Of a stretch of DNA of 26,414 nucleotides, positions 6,935-14,124 are shown piece by piece (position 1 is the first letter of the stretch; the number at the start of each line of letters is the position of its first letter). This DNA is from Dehalococcoidales bacterium (GTDB lineage Bacteria; Chloroflexota; Dehalococcoidia; Dehalococcoidales; JAQTRN01): positions 14,080 to 40,493 of the forward strand of contig JAQTRN010000001.1 of NCBI GenBank assembly GCA_028711795.1, given 5' to 3'. Position numbers and translations under genes: made by a program. The notes beneath the pieces are model-generated. The model was not told the origin of the DNA, ran no database searches, and saw only the letters and a list, made by a program, of their open reading frames with translations.

Positions 6935-7022
6935 GAAAACGGTGGCCGAGTATTTCAAAAGGGTGGACGATGCTATGCCCGATTTGTCCGAAATCTACTA
7001 CCGGAACGCGGTGATAGAATGA
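6831..7022 (+). CDS. Small helical protein after the portal
   Basis: This 63-residue protein starts at a TTG overlapping the portal stop (TTGA) and ends by overlapping the next gene (ATGA), so it is likely made by translational coupling. It is mostly charged helix (LDETLKLLEAQIPGSL, then LEKTVAEYFKRVDDAM). No family is recognised. Its position between portal and morphogenesis protein suggests a minor head role or a portal-associated factor. Confidence 0.6.
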   Translation: MNLLTELDETLKLLEAQIPGSLANPQNAKLERGLEKTVAEYFKRVDDAMPDLSEIYYRNAVIE

Positions 7023-7243
7023 GCGATTGCGTGCATTATTGGATTATAACCGAAGTAGATGACAAAGAAGTGGGGAAGTGTAAGAAGTGCGGGGCGGAGA
7101 AAGTCTTTCGGCATATTGACTTGCCGATTAAAAAGCGGCTGGCTAAATCGTTTGAGAACCCCAACCCCATCAGGCATTCTAGTAGCTATTTATATGAGCC
7201 GGGGAATTCCTGGGACAATATAATAGCGACATTGGAGCGGTAA
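7019..7243 (+). CDS. Small CxH/CxxC zinc-type protein
   Basis: This 74-residue protein has CVHYW at the N-terminus (Cys4, His6) and GKCKKCG (Cys21, Cys24), together a likely single zinc finger; the remainder is unstructured-looking. It overlaps both neighbours by one to four bases (ATGA before, TAATG after). I do not recognise a named family. Its place in the head operon makes it a phage gene rather than a host remnant. Confidence 0.65.
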   Translation: MSDCVHYWIITEVDDKEVGKCKKCGAEKVFRHIDLPIKKRLAKSFENPNPIRHSSSYLYEPGNSWDNIIATLER

Positions 7244-7845
7244 TGACGTTTTCTGGCGATTTTGACGCCCTTATCGACCCTATCCTGATAGCCTTCCGGC
7301 GGCAGATTAGATTAAACATCGCTTCCCACCTTGTCAGGGCGTATCTCCAGGCTGATGCCCAGATGGTGAGCTGGGGCAGGACGAAACTGGGTTTGCCTAT
7401 CCTGTACGAAGGCCCGCCGATTCAGAGGGCGATAGACTGGGCTCAAGACCACTGTGCCAAATTAGTCACCAAGATGGACGAGGAAACCAAAACAAGGTTA
7501 GCCAAAGTCATTTCAGACGGGATTAATAACAAGAGAGGGATTGACGGGCTGACCAGGGACATCCGCAAGGAATTTGCTGATATGAGCCGGACGAGGGCGG
7601 AGTTAATCGCCAAAACCGAAACCCGTCAGGCTCTTACCCATGCCGCACAGGAGCGAATGGAAGATTTGGGCGTCACGGGTAAAGAATGGGTATTGGGGAG
7701 TGGTGGCGAGGGTGGGAACTGTGACGACTGCCGTCGCAACGCTTCGGTGGGGGTTATCCCCGTGACAAGTGATTTTCCTATACCACAGGACGAAATTCAC
7801 CCAGGTTGTACTTGTGCCGTAGCCCCGGCGATGCTGCCGAGATAA
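7243..7845 (+). CDS. Head morphogenesis protein, SPP1 gp7/Mu gpF-like
   Basis: A 200-residue minor head protein of the phage Mu F / SPP1 gp7 domain group, made with the portal and packaged in the prohead. Diagnostic features are the helical TRAELIAKTETRQALTHAA segment near residues 117-135, the strand KEWVLGS, then the CDDC pair (160/163), and the closing HPGCTC motif (186-191), a metal-binding signature of the family. It starts within the previous stop (TAATG). A terminator follows directly, ending the packaging transcript. Confidence 0.9.
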   Translation: MTFSGDFDALIDPILIAFRRQIRLNIASHLVRAYLQADAQMVSWGRTKLGLPILYEGPPIQRAIDWAQDHCAKLVTKMDEETKTRLAKVISDGINNKRGIDGLTRDIRKEFADMSRTRAELIAKTETRQALTHAAQERMEDLGVTGKEWVLGSGGEGGNCDDCRRNASVGVIPVTSDFPIPQDEIHPGCTCAVAPAMLPR

Positions 7846-7864
7846 CAAGAGAGTTAATTAACCG

Positions 7865-7888
7865 AGCCTCCGTAAGGGGGCTTTTTTT
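7865..7888 (+). terminator. Rho-independent terminator
   Basis: AGCCTCC at 7865-7871 pairs with GGGGGCT at 7876-7882 (one G-T pair) over a GTAA tetraloop, and seven T residues follow at 7882-7888. It separates packaging/portal genes from the head module. Confidence 0.85.
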
Positions 7889-7923
7889 GTTATCCGATTT
7901 AATAGCCCTTTTTGGAGGTAAAA

Positions 7924-9570
7924 ATGCCTTACACCGTAGATACCCCACCGGAAGCAGTCAAAGGACTTCCCGAGCACGCCATTGAAATATTTGTCGCCGC
8001 CTATAACTCGGCTTTTAAGCAGTACGAGGGGGACGAGGCCAAGAGCGCATCAGTGGGTTGGGCCGCCGTCAAAACCAAGTTTGAGAAGAAGGACGACAAG
8101 TGGGTGGCGAAGGAATCCCTTAACATCCTGGCCGAAATCATCCAGGAAGCCGGGAGACGGGGCAAGGTAAACGACCCGAAGGTGCAGAATGTTATCTCAA
8201 ACCCCGATGATGCCGAAGCCGCCTCCGTCCTGTCCTGGCTGAAAGAGCAGAAGCTTGTCAAGGTAGAGGACGGGCAGAACTATCTGTCAGAAGCCTTCGC
8301 CTTCGCCCCTTCCGACAATCCTATCGACTGGAAGTTAAGGTTGTGGGAGGACCCGGAGAAGAAGGTTACCAAGCACCAACTTGATAAAGCGGCAGCTTAC
8401 CTTTCACCCGGGGGGTACAAGGGGCAGAAGGTGGAAATCGCCAAAGAGCCCCTTCCCTCTGTGAAAAGGAAAATCCGGGCTGAATACCGGATGCTCGGCG
8501 TTGAAGAGGACGACATCCCGAAATGGGTGAAAGAAACCGAGTCCCGTACCATCGTTGGCGACTACATTCCTCTCACCGAGGCGAAGGTATCCGGTAAGGG
8601 AACGGCGTTAATCACCGTTATCAAGCCCGGATTTAACGCCACTAAAGAGAGATACTACCCGGCTGATATGCTGGCCAGGGATTACAAGGTGTTCGAGGGC
8701 GTGAAGATGTATGCCGACCACCCTTCTGAATCAGACGAAAAGAATCGCCCCGAAAGGTCTATCAAGGACTGGGTGGCCACTCTTCAGAACGTCCGGCCGG
8801 ATACTACAGGGGCAATCGTTGGTGAGGCCGTTGTGGTCGAACCCTGGATGAAGGAAAAACTGTCCACCTTACGGGATAAGAACCTGCTCGGTGAGATGGG
8901 CGTATCCATCAACGCCATTGGGACGGCAACAAAGGCCGAAATCGAGGGAACGAAGACGAACTATATCGAGAAGATAGCCCGGGCCCGCTCGGTGGACTTC
9001 GTGACTGAGGCGGGAGCCGGTGGGGGAATACAGCTATACGAATCAGTAAACGAGTTGGATGTTGACCTGGTTGGGGTTGAAGTTCTCAAAGAACGGAGGC
9101 CCGACCTGGTGAAGCAAATAGAATCCGCCGTTAGAGCGGAAGTACAGATGGAGGTCAAGCGAAAAATGGAGCTTGAAGAGAAGAACAAAGAACTGGAAAC
9201 CACCATTACCACCCTGACGGCGGAACTCACCGACCTGAAGGGCAAAATCACCGAAGCAGAGAAGGCGCAGAAGGTAGCCGAAGCCAAGTCCAAGATTGAC
9301 GAGGCCGTAAGCAAGTCCGAACTGCCCGATGCTGCGAAGGCGAAGCTGCTCGAACGGTTCAAGGGCGCCGAGACCGCCGAGGGGATCGCCGAGGCCATCA
9401 CGTCCGAGACCGCCTACATCGCCGCCCTGAAGGAAACCGGCAAGGTCAAGAACCTGGGCGGCAGCGTACCAGACCCGAAGGCCGACGCTGACGCCCTGAA
9501 AGTGAGCTTCAAGAGGATGCACCCCGACTGGAGCGACCGACAAATTGAGATTGCCGTCGCCGGGAGGTAG
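7924..9570 (+). CDS. ChaB domain-prohead protease-scaffold fusion
   Basis: A 548-residue head assembly protein. The N-terminus (residues about 1-62) is a ChaB domain: LPEHAIEIFVAAYNSA, then GWAAVKTKFEKK. A middle region (about 205-365) resembles Mu gpI-type capsid proteases, with a candidate catalytic His266 in YADHP and Ser328 in GEMGVSINA, then ARSVDFVTEAGAGG. Residues about 395-460 form a long charged coiled coil, as in scaffolds, and the C-terminus (HPDWSDRQIEIAVAG) may bind capsid. The ATG at 7924 has GGAGG five bases upstream. It precedes the decoration and capsid genes, the usual place for protease-scaffold genes. The catalytic residues are assigned by motif reading only. Confidence 0.8.
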   Translation: MPYTVDTPPEAVKGLPEHAIEIFVAAYNSAFKQYEGDEAKSASVGWAAVKTKFEKKDDKWVAKESLNILAEIIQEAGRRGKVNDPKVQNVISNPDDAEAASVLSWLKEQKLVKVEDGQNYLSEAFAFAPSDNPIDWKLRLWEDPEKKVTKHQLDKAAAYLSPGGYKGQKVEIAKEPLPSVKRKIRAEYRMLGVEEDDIPKWVKETESRTIVGDYIPLTEAKVSGKGTALITVIKPGFNATKERYYPADMLARDYKVFEGVKMYADHPSESDEKNRPERSIKDWVATLQNVRPDTTGAIVGEAVVVEPWMKEKLSTLRDKNLLGEMGVSINAIGTATKAEIEGTKTNYIEKIARARSVDFVTEAGAGGGIQLYESVNELDVDLVGVEVLKERRPDLVKQIESAVRAEVQMEVKRKMELEEKNKELETTITTLTAELTDLKGKITEAEKAQKVAEAKSKIDEAVSKSELPDAAKAKLLERFKGAETAEGIAEAITSETAYIAALKETGKVKNLGGSVPDPKADADALKVSFKRMHPDWSDRQIEIAVAGR

Positions 9571-9573
9571 AAA

Positions 9574-9729
9574 ATGCACATCCTGGAACAGAAAAGCACC
9601 AAGCAAAGGATTGCCTTCGCTCTCAAGTGCAAAGTTGAGGAAGTCCCTGACACCCCGGAGAAAATCAAAGCAGCTCTTGAAAAGCGCCGGGGCGAACTGA
9701 AGGTGGCCAAGGCGGTGAAACATGGCTAA
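9574..9729 (+). CDS. Small hypothetical protein
   Basis: A 51-residue basic protein starting three bases after the scaffold stop, with GGGAGG just upstream, and overlapping the next ATG by eight bases. It is predicted mostly helical, with one cysteine. No family is recognised. Ribosome binding site, tight spacing and coupling make it likely to be translated. Confidence 0.6.
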   Translation: MHILEQKSTKQRIAFALKCKVEEVPDTPEKIKAALEKRRGELKVAKAVKHG

Positions 9730-10192
9730 TCCGTATACCAACCCTTACGAAGAGGTTGCCGGCCGCCAGGTTTCCTCTACGTCCGAAGGCCGCCACATCA
9801 ATATCGAGGAATCAAGCCTGATTCACCCCACGCACCCTGATGGTTTGGTTGATAAGGGCGACCCTGTCGCCTTCTTCGACGGCGTAGGGGTGGCTCTGAA
9901 ATCGGCGGAATCAGCAACCGAGTCCATCCCCATCGAAACCGAAGGCGTCTGGAGACTATCGGTCACCAACACCGGAGTCAACACCTTCGGGAACATCGTC
10001 GTCGGCCAGGTCCTCTACATTGACGCCTCGGGCGTCGTTTACGACGAGTGGAGCACATCCTACGCCGTTTTTGGCTACGCCCTTGAGCCGATTGCCGACC
10101 CTGGGGTAGGAGACCCTATCACCCAGGTAATCGCCGTCAAGGTTCACTGGCAGTGGCCATTTTGGTATTACACCACCGACATAGAGGCTTAA
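9722..10192 (+). CDS. DUF2190-like capsid decoration protein, copy 1
   Basis: A 156-residue beta-rich protein with the pattern of DUF2190-type head decoration proteins: SSTSEGRHINIEES, GLVDKGDPVAFFDGVGVALKSA, IETEGVWRLSV, and VFGYALE followed by VIAVKVH. It is the first of three adjacent paralogues. Unusually, it ends in an aromatic tail (WQWPFWYY, residues about 143-150). Members of this group are expected to form trimers on the capsid surface and stabilise it. Confidence 0.8.
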   Translation: MANPYTNPYEEVAGRQVSSTSEGRHINIEESSLIHPTHPDGLVDKGDPVAFFDGVGVALKSAESATESIPIETEGVWRLSVTNTGVNTFGNIVVGQVLYIDASGVVYDEWSTSYAVFGYALEPIADPGVGDPITQVIAVKVHWQWPFWYYTTDIEA

Positions 10193-10207
10193 AACAAGGG
10201 GCAGTTA

Positions 10208-10702
10208 ATGGTTGATTTTTGGAATCAGGAAGCTGAAGTTGCCGCGAATCCGTACCTGAACGCATACGCGCTTGCCGGCGAGGAAATCAGTTCAACCTAC
10301 GAAGGCAGGCACGTATTGATACAGGAGGTTGTGCTAGTCCATGCCGACCCAGGCGACGGGCTGGTTGACAAAGGTCAGCCGGTAGCCTTCTGGGAGGGCG
10401 TCGGAATAGCACTACAGTCTGCGCAATCAACAGCCGACAATATCCCCGTAGATACTGAGGGGATATGGCGGGTATCGGTAGTGGCAACGGCATCCATCAA
10501 AATCGGCCAGTCACTTTTCATTAACACTTCGGGAGTCGTTACGGACGACCCGACAAACGCTATGGCCGTATTCGGGTATGCGCTACAGACAATTACGGTA
10601 GCAGACGGCCCGGACACGGAAATCATAGCGGTCAAAGTCCACTGGATGAGCCTTAACTGGTTGTGGTTATTCTGGTGGCTCATCTATGGCCAAGAACCAT
10701 AA
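10208..10702 (+). CDS. DUF2190-like capsid decoration protein, copy 2
   Basis: A 164-residue paralogue of its neighbours, sharing GEEISSTYEGRH, DGLVDKGQPVAFWEGVGIAL, DTEGIWRVSV, VFGYALQ and IIAVKVHW. Like copy 1 it ends in an aromatic and hydrophobic tail (LNWLWLFWWLIYG), which copy 3 lacks. The ATG is preceded by AAGGGGCAG. It is likely another capsid surface protein; the hydrophobic tail may anchor a partner or bury in a trimer. Confidence 0.8.
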   Translation: MVDFWNQEAEVAANPYLNAYALAGEEISSTYEGRHVLIQEVVLVHADPGDGLVDKGQPVAFWEGVGIALQSAQSTADNIPVDTEGIWRVSVVATASIKIGQSLFINTSGVVTDDPTNAMAVFGYALQTITVADGPDTEIIAVKVHWMSLNWLWLFWWLIYGQEP

Positions 10703-10720
10703 AAATTAGGAGGTAAAACA

Positions 10721-11719
10721 ATGCCTGCATTGTATCTGGCAACTGGCAAAACCGCTGGGGAGGAAATCTCCAGCACCTATGAAGGTCGGCACATTACTGT
10801 TGAGGAGTCCTACCTTGCCCACGCCTACCACGCCGATGGCCTGGTTGACAAGGGAGACCCCTGCATCATCGGAGAGAACATCGTCGGCGTAGCGTTGAAC
10901 AGCGCGACCGCCGCAACCGACCTCATCACCCTGGACACGGAGGGTATCTGGTTTCTAAACGTCGTGGGTTCCGTTTCCGACGGCACCAGCGACGGTATCG
11001 CCAAAGCCCTCGTCCCGGGCGATGTGGTCTACATCGAGCAGACCCCCGGCGCCGGCGTCAACCTGTCCGGTGAGTCAGACCCGAACCGCTTTAAGCAGTT
11101 CGGCTATCTGCTCGGCAATGTATCCGCTCACGTGACCACCGCAACCCTCGTGGCCGTCAAGGTTCACGGTGAGGGAGTCCCAAACAACGGGGTTTTGAAC
11201 TTCGGTAGTGGGAGCACTGCCGGGTTCAACTTCCCGCTTGAGGGTGATGTCGCACTCAGGAACAGCGTGCTTATCCGGGCAACCATTGAGCCGGCCACCA
11301 TTCTACTGGCTGGCGAGCAGCTTCACGGCTTCAACATCCGGATTGTTGATAATGCCATCAGCACCGGCGGCGAAATCACAGCCGGCGAACTGAAAGCCGT
11401 CCGCGACGAGGCCACCGACGCTACTGTTTCCTCGGCCACCGCCCTGAAACTGAACGTCGATAACAAAAACGGCGGTGTCGCCCCCTTCCTGCGTGCCCTG
11501 GACATTATGATTGAGGGTGCTCCGGGCACGACCCCTGCCAAGCGCTCCGGCATCCACTTCAATTCTTCCGGTACTGCCGGCACGCTCGAAGCCCTCATCG
11601 AGCTTGAGGCCTTCACTGTCCTCGGAGGCGTGGCCTCGGACACCCTGAACACCCCGTCCGGCACCATCGCCGTCAACGTGGCCGGGGTAATCCACTACAT
11701 CCAGCTCTACAGCACTTAG
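10721..11719 (+). CDS. DUF2190-like decoration protein with extra C-terminal domain
   Basis: This 332-residue protein has a DUF2190-like domain at about 12-150 (GEEISSTYEGRH, GLVDKGDPCII, DTEGIWFLNV, VAVKVHG) followed by a second beta-rich domain at about 155-332, rich in Gly, Thr and Ala, ending in AGVIHYIQLYST. The ATG has a strong AGGAGG site. The added domain looks like one found in other phage structural proteins and could project from the capsid. It is the third and longest of a tandem set, which suggests duplication followed by domain gain. Confidence 0.78.
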   Translation: MPALYLATGKTAGEEISSTYEGRHITVEESYLAHAYHADGLVDKGDPCIIGENIVGVALNSATAATDLITLDTEGIWFLNVVGSVSDGTSDGIAKALVPGDVVYIEQTPGAGVNLSGESDPNRFKQFGYLLGNVSAHVTTATLVAVKVHGEGVPNNGVLNFGSGSTAGFNFPLEGDVALRNSVLIRATIEPATILLAGEQLHGFNIRIVDNAISTGGEITAGELKAVRDEATDATVSSATALKLNVDNKNGGVAPFLRALDIMIEGAPGTTPAKRSGIHFNSSGTAGTLEALIELEAFTVLGGVASDTLNTPSGTIAVNVAGVIHYIQLYST

Positions 11720-11727
11720 GAGGCTAA

Positions 11728-11973
11728 ATGCTGAAAGATTCAGTCAGCACTCGACAATCGCAATATACCGTCCAGATAGGGAAGCTGGCGTACGAACGAC
11801 TGCAACTTATGAGACGAGTGGATGAGATTGACAAGCTCATTTCACAACTCGAAGGGGCGCAGTCCGAAAATACCCAGTCCCTGAAGGACATCCAGACCCA
11901 GGAAGCCATCGACAAGGCCCAGAAAGAGGCCGCTGAAAAGAAAGCGGCTGACGCAGAGCAACCAAAAAATTAA
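11728..11973 (+). CDS. Small coiled-coil protein before the capsid gene
   Basis: An 81-residue, strongly helical protein. Residues about 15-75 form a charged coiled coil (LMRRVDEIDKLISQLEGA, then a Lys/Glu/Ala-rich end). AGGAGG lies five bases before the ATG. Its position directly upstream of the major capsid gene would fit a capsid-associated or assembly factor, but no family is recognised. Confidence 0.65.
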   Translation: MLKDSVSTRQSQYTVQIGKLAYERLQLMRRVDEIDKLISQLEGAQSENTQSLKDIQTQEAIDKAQKEAAEKKAADAEQPKN

Positions 11974-11986
11974 CGGAGGTAATCAA

Positions 11987-13135
11987 ATGCCTGACTTTAT
12001 GAAACTGATGGAGGACTGGAGGGGATATGTATCCCTTTCAGAAGTCAATAAACCGGAGGGCTATGAGGCCCGGCTCAAGGAAACCATTGACCTGCTAACC
12101 AACGCAAAGGGCTTTCCGCAGCACCGTCACGAGTACCTGCTCCGTGAAGCCCTGACCACTTCCGACTTCCCCTACCTGTTCGGCGACGTGCTGGACAGAC
12201 AGGTGCTGGCCAACTATAAGGCCACCGACCCCGTCTGGAAACAGTTCGTCCGCATGGGGACAGTCCCCCGCATCTACCCCCAGGTGGGTGGTTACCGCTT
12301 CGCCATTACCGGCGGAGACCAGCACCTTGACCTGGTAGCGGAAAAAGGTGAGTACCTTGCTTCCGACCGGAACGAGCTGCGCGACATCATCTACGTCCGG
12401 AAATATGGCCGCCAGTTCGACATTTCCTGGGAGGCCATCATCAACGACGACCTCGGCGCCCTACAGGACACCCCGGTCCGGTTTGCCACGGCAGCCGTGA
12501 GAACCGAGCACCGGCTGGTATCCACCACCTACGTCAACGACCTCGGTACTCATGCTGGCGGGAACCTGTACCAGAACGCCATCAACGAGGACGTGCTCCC
12601 CCTGACCATCGCCAACCTGGAGAACACCATCGAGGCCATGCAGGGGCCGCTGTTTGTGGACGTGAACGGCGAACCCATCCAGAACCGGCCGAAGTTCCTG
12701 GTCGTCGGCCCTGCCCTTGAATTCACCGCCCGCCAGATTCTCACCAGCACGATGAAGATGTGGACGTACGGCGGAGACGATGAAGCGGCAGCCGTTCCCT
12801 ACCCGATGAGCAACGTCATCAGCCAGTACGGGCTTGTCCTCGTGATTGACCCGTACATCCCAATTCTGGACGCTTCCTACCCCGGGAGTTGGTATCTGTT
12901 CAGCGACCCGAAGGACATCGCTGCACTGGAATGCGACTTCCTGGCCGGACACGAGAGACCGGAAATCTGCATGAAGGCCAGCGACAAGGTAAGCGTTGGC
13001 GGAGGCGAGCTCGGGCCCATGTCCGGCGACTTCGCTACCGACAACGTGTTCTACCGCGTGCGTGAGGTTTTCGGCTGCAACAAGCTGGTCGCGACCGGCG
13101 GGTGGAGAGCCACCTATATGCAGCGCCATGCCTAG
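11987..13135 (+). CDS. Major capsid protein, Mu gpT-like HK97 fold
   Basis: A 382-residue capsid protein forming the icosahedral shell. The segment LTTSDFPYLFGDVLDRQVLANYK near residues 57-79 is typical of the Mu gpT-like capsid group; further on are the E-loop-like region GEYLASDRNELRDI, a long helix near residues 165-180, and the conserved end FYRVREVFGCNKLVATGGWRATY. A GGAGG site precedes the ATG. It follows protease-scaffold and decoration genes in standard order, and a GC hairpin follows it. The C-terminal strands match HK97 P-domain expectations. Confidence 0.88.
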   Translation: MPDFMKLMEDWRGYVSLSEVNKPEGYEARLKETIDLLTNAKGFPQHRHEYLLREALTTSDFPYLFGDVLDRQVLANYKATDPVWKQFVRMGTVPRIYPQVGGYRFAITGGDQHLDLVAEKGEYLASDRNELRDIIYVRKYGRQFDISWEAIINDDLGALQDTPVRFATAAVRTEHRLVSTTYVNDLGTHAGGNLYQNAINEDVLPLTIANLENTIEAMQGPLFVDVNGEPIQNRPKFLVVGPALEFTARQILTSTMKMWTYGGDDEAAAVPYPMSNVISQYGLVLVIDPYIPILDASYPGSWYLFSDPKDIAALECDFLAGHERPEICMKASDKVSVGGGELGPMSGDFATDNVFYRVREVFGCNKLVATGGWRATYMQRHA

Positions 13136-13145
13136 AAGTAATCAG

Positions 13146-13172
13146 GAGGGGCGGGCGCATAACCCGCCCCTC
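13146..13172. other. GC-rich hairpin after the capsid gene
   Basis: GAGGGGCGGG at 13146-13155 pairs perfectly with CCCGCCCCTC at 13163-13172 over a 7-base loop. No T-tract follows, so it may protect or process the capsid mRNA, or act as a weak terminator. A nearly identical hairpin lies at 14086-14110. Confidence 0.6.
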
Positions 13173-13192
13173 TCCCCTTCAGGAGGATTCAA

Positions 13193-13498
13193 ATGCCAAA
13201 TTCAATAATTGACTTCCCCTTTGAATATAAGCACATCACGGGAGACACACAGGTAAGCGCTCATCCAGGCGTGTTGCATACGGTAACCATCAACGGCCCC
13301 TCGACAACGGCGGGCGTGCTCACTCTTTACGACAGCCTGACGGAAACGGGGACGGTAATCGCTGCTATCACTATCGGCAAAAAGGACGAATCCCAGGGGA
13401 TATCGTGCCTGATATTTGACGTGGCATTTACGACCGGACTGTATGCCGGATTTGACGGCACGCTGGCCGGTGCGGATATCACCATCAGCTACAAGTAA
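13193..13498 (+). CDS. Small beta-rich structural protein
   Basis: A 101-residue protein, nearly all predicted beta strand, with AGGAGG before the ATG. The pattern HPGVLHTVTINGPSTTAGVL, TLYDS, IFDVAFTTGLYAG, DITISYK is typical of small phage head or neck structural proteins. Placed between capsid and connector genes, it is probably a minor capsid or decoration protein. No named family. Confidence 0.65.
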   Translation: MPNSIIDFPFEYKHITGDTQVSAHPGVLHTVTINGPSTTAGVLTLYDSLTETGTVIAAITIGKKDESQGISCLIFDVAFTTGLYAGFDGTLAGADITISYK

Positions 13499-13510
13499 TC
13501 GGAGGTAACG

Positions 13511-14074
13511 ATGGAAGCGAATCTTCTCTTAAACCCGAAGGGAATCAGGTCCGGGGCCAAGCTCAGAGGCCACTGGGACATCGAGGTTTACAAGGACAAG
13601 GCGCCCTTTGAGCGGGGGGATAAGCCCATCTCGAAATCAGAGTGCGACAACATCATCACGGACGAGGGGCTGGACAGAATCCTGGACGTGATGCTGCACG
13701 GCACAACCCAGACGGCCACCTGGTACTGTGAGCTGTTCGAGTCCAACACCACCCCGGACGGCTCGGAGACCTACGATGTGCCGGTCTATACCCCCTGCAC
13801 GGCGTACGACGAGGCCACGCGCCCCGCTTACAATGAGGCGGCCTCGTCCAGTCAGTCCGTCACTAACTCGGCTAACAAGGCGGTGTTCACGATGAACGAT
13901 ACCAAGACGCTCTACGGGGCTTCATTGGTAAGCGTTAACACCAAAGGCGACCACACCGGAGGGGCTAACAACGTCCTCTTCTGTGCAGGCAAGTTCGCCG
14001 TTGCCCAGCCTGTCATCTCCGGGAACGTGGTAAACCTTAGTTATACCGTCACGGCTGCGGATGACGGTGCATAG
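13511..14074 (+). CDS. Phage structural protein, related to the 25169 gene
   Basis: A 187-residue protein starting with GGAGG six bases upstream. Motifs in order: GHWDIEVYKD, NIITDEGLDRILDVML, TWYCELFESNTTP, EATRPAYNEA, YGASLVS and NNVLFCAGKFAVAQPV. The same order of features is found in the protein at 25169-25642, pointing to distant homology. Proteins of this pattern occur in phage structural modules. The role is probably head-surface or tail-associated, but not established by sequence. Confidence 0.65.
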   Translation: MEANLLLNPKGIRSGAKLRGHWDIEVYKDKAPFERGDKPISKSECDNIITDEGLDRILDVMLHGTTQTATWYCELFESNTTPDGSETYDVPVYTPCTAYDEATRPAYNEAASSSQSVTNSANKAVFTMNDTKTLYGASLVSVNTKGDHTGGANNVLFCAGKFAVAQPVISGNVVNLSYTVTAADDGA

Positions 14075-14085
14075 CAAGTAATTCA

Positions 14086-14110
14086 GGGGGCGGGCTAACT
14101 ACCCGCCCCC
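14086..14110. other. GC-rich hairpin between structural genes
   Basis: GGGGGCGGG at 14086-14094 pairs perfectly with CCCGCCCCC at 14102-14110 across a 7-base loop. There is no T-tract. It lies just before a gene whose ribosome binding site is poor, and closely resembles the hairpin at 13146-13172. Confidence 0.6.
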
Positions 14111-14124
14111 CCACTTGAAAAACG

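Noticed and set aside
9043..9741. Long minus-strand open frame of 232 codons under the scaffold gene
   Set aside because: It lies antisense to a well-supported gene with coiled coil and domain motifs; its product has low-complexity Leu/Phe/Gly content and no ribosome binding site.
12461..13129. Minus-strand open frame of 222 codons under the capsid gene
   Set aside because: Antisense shadow caused by GC-rich codon bias in the capsid gene; no recognisable motif and no start signals.
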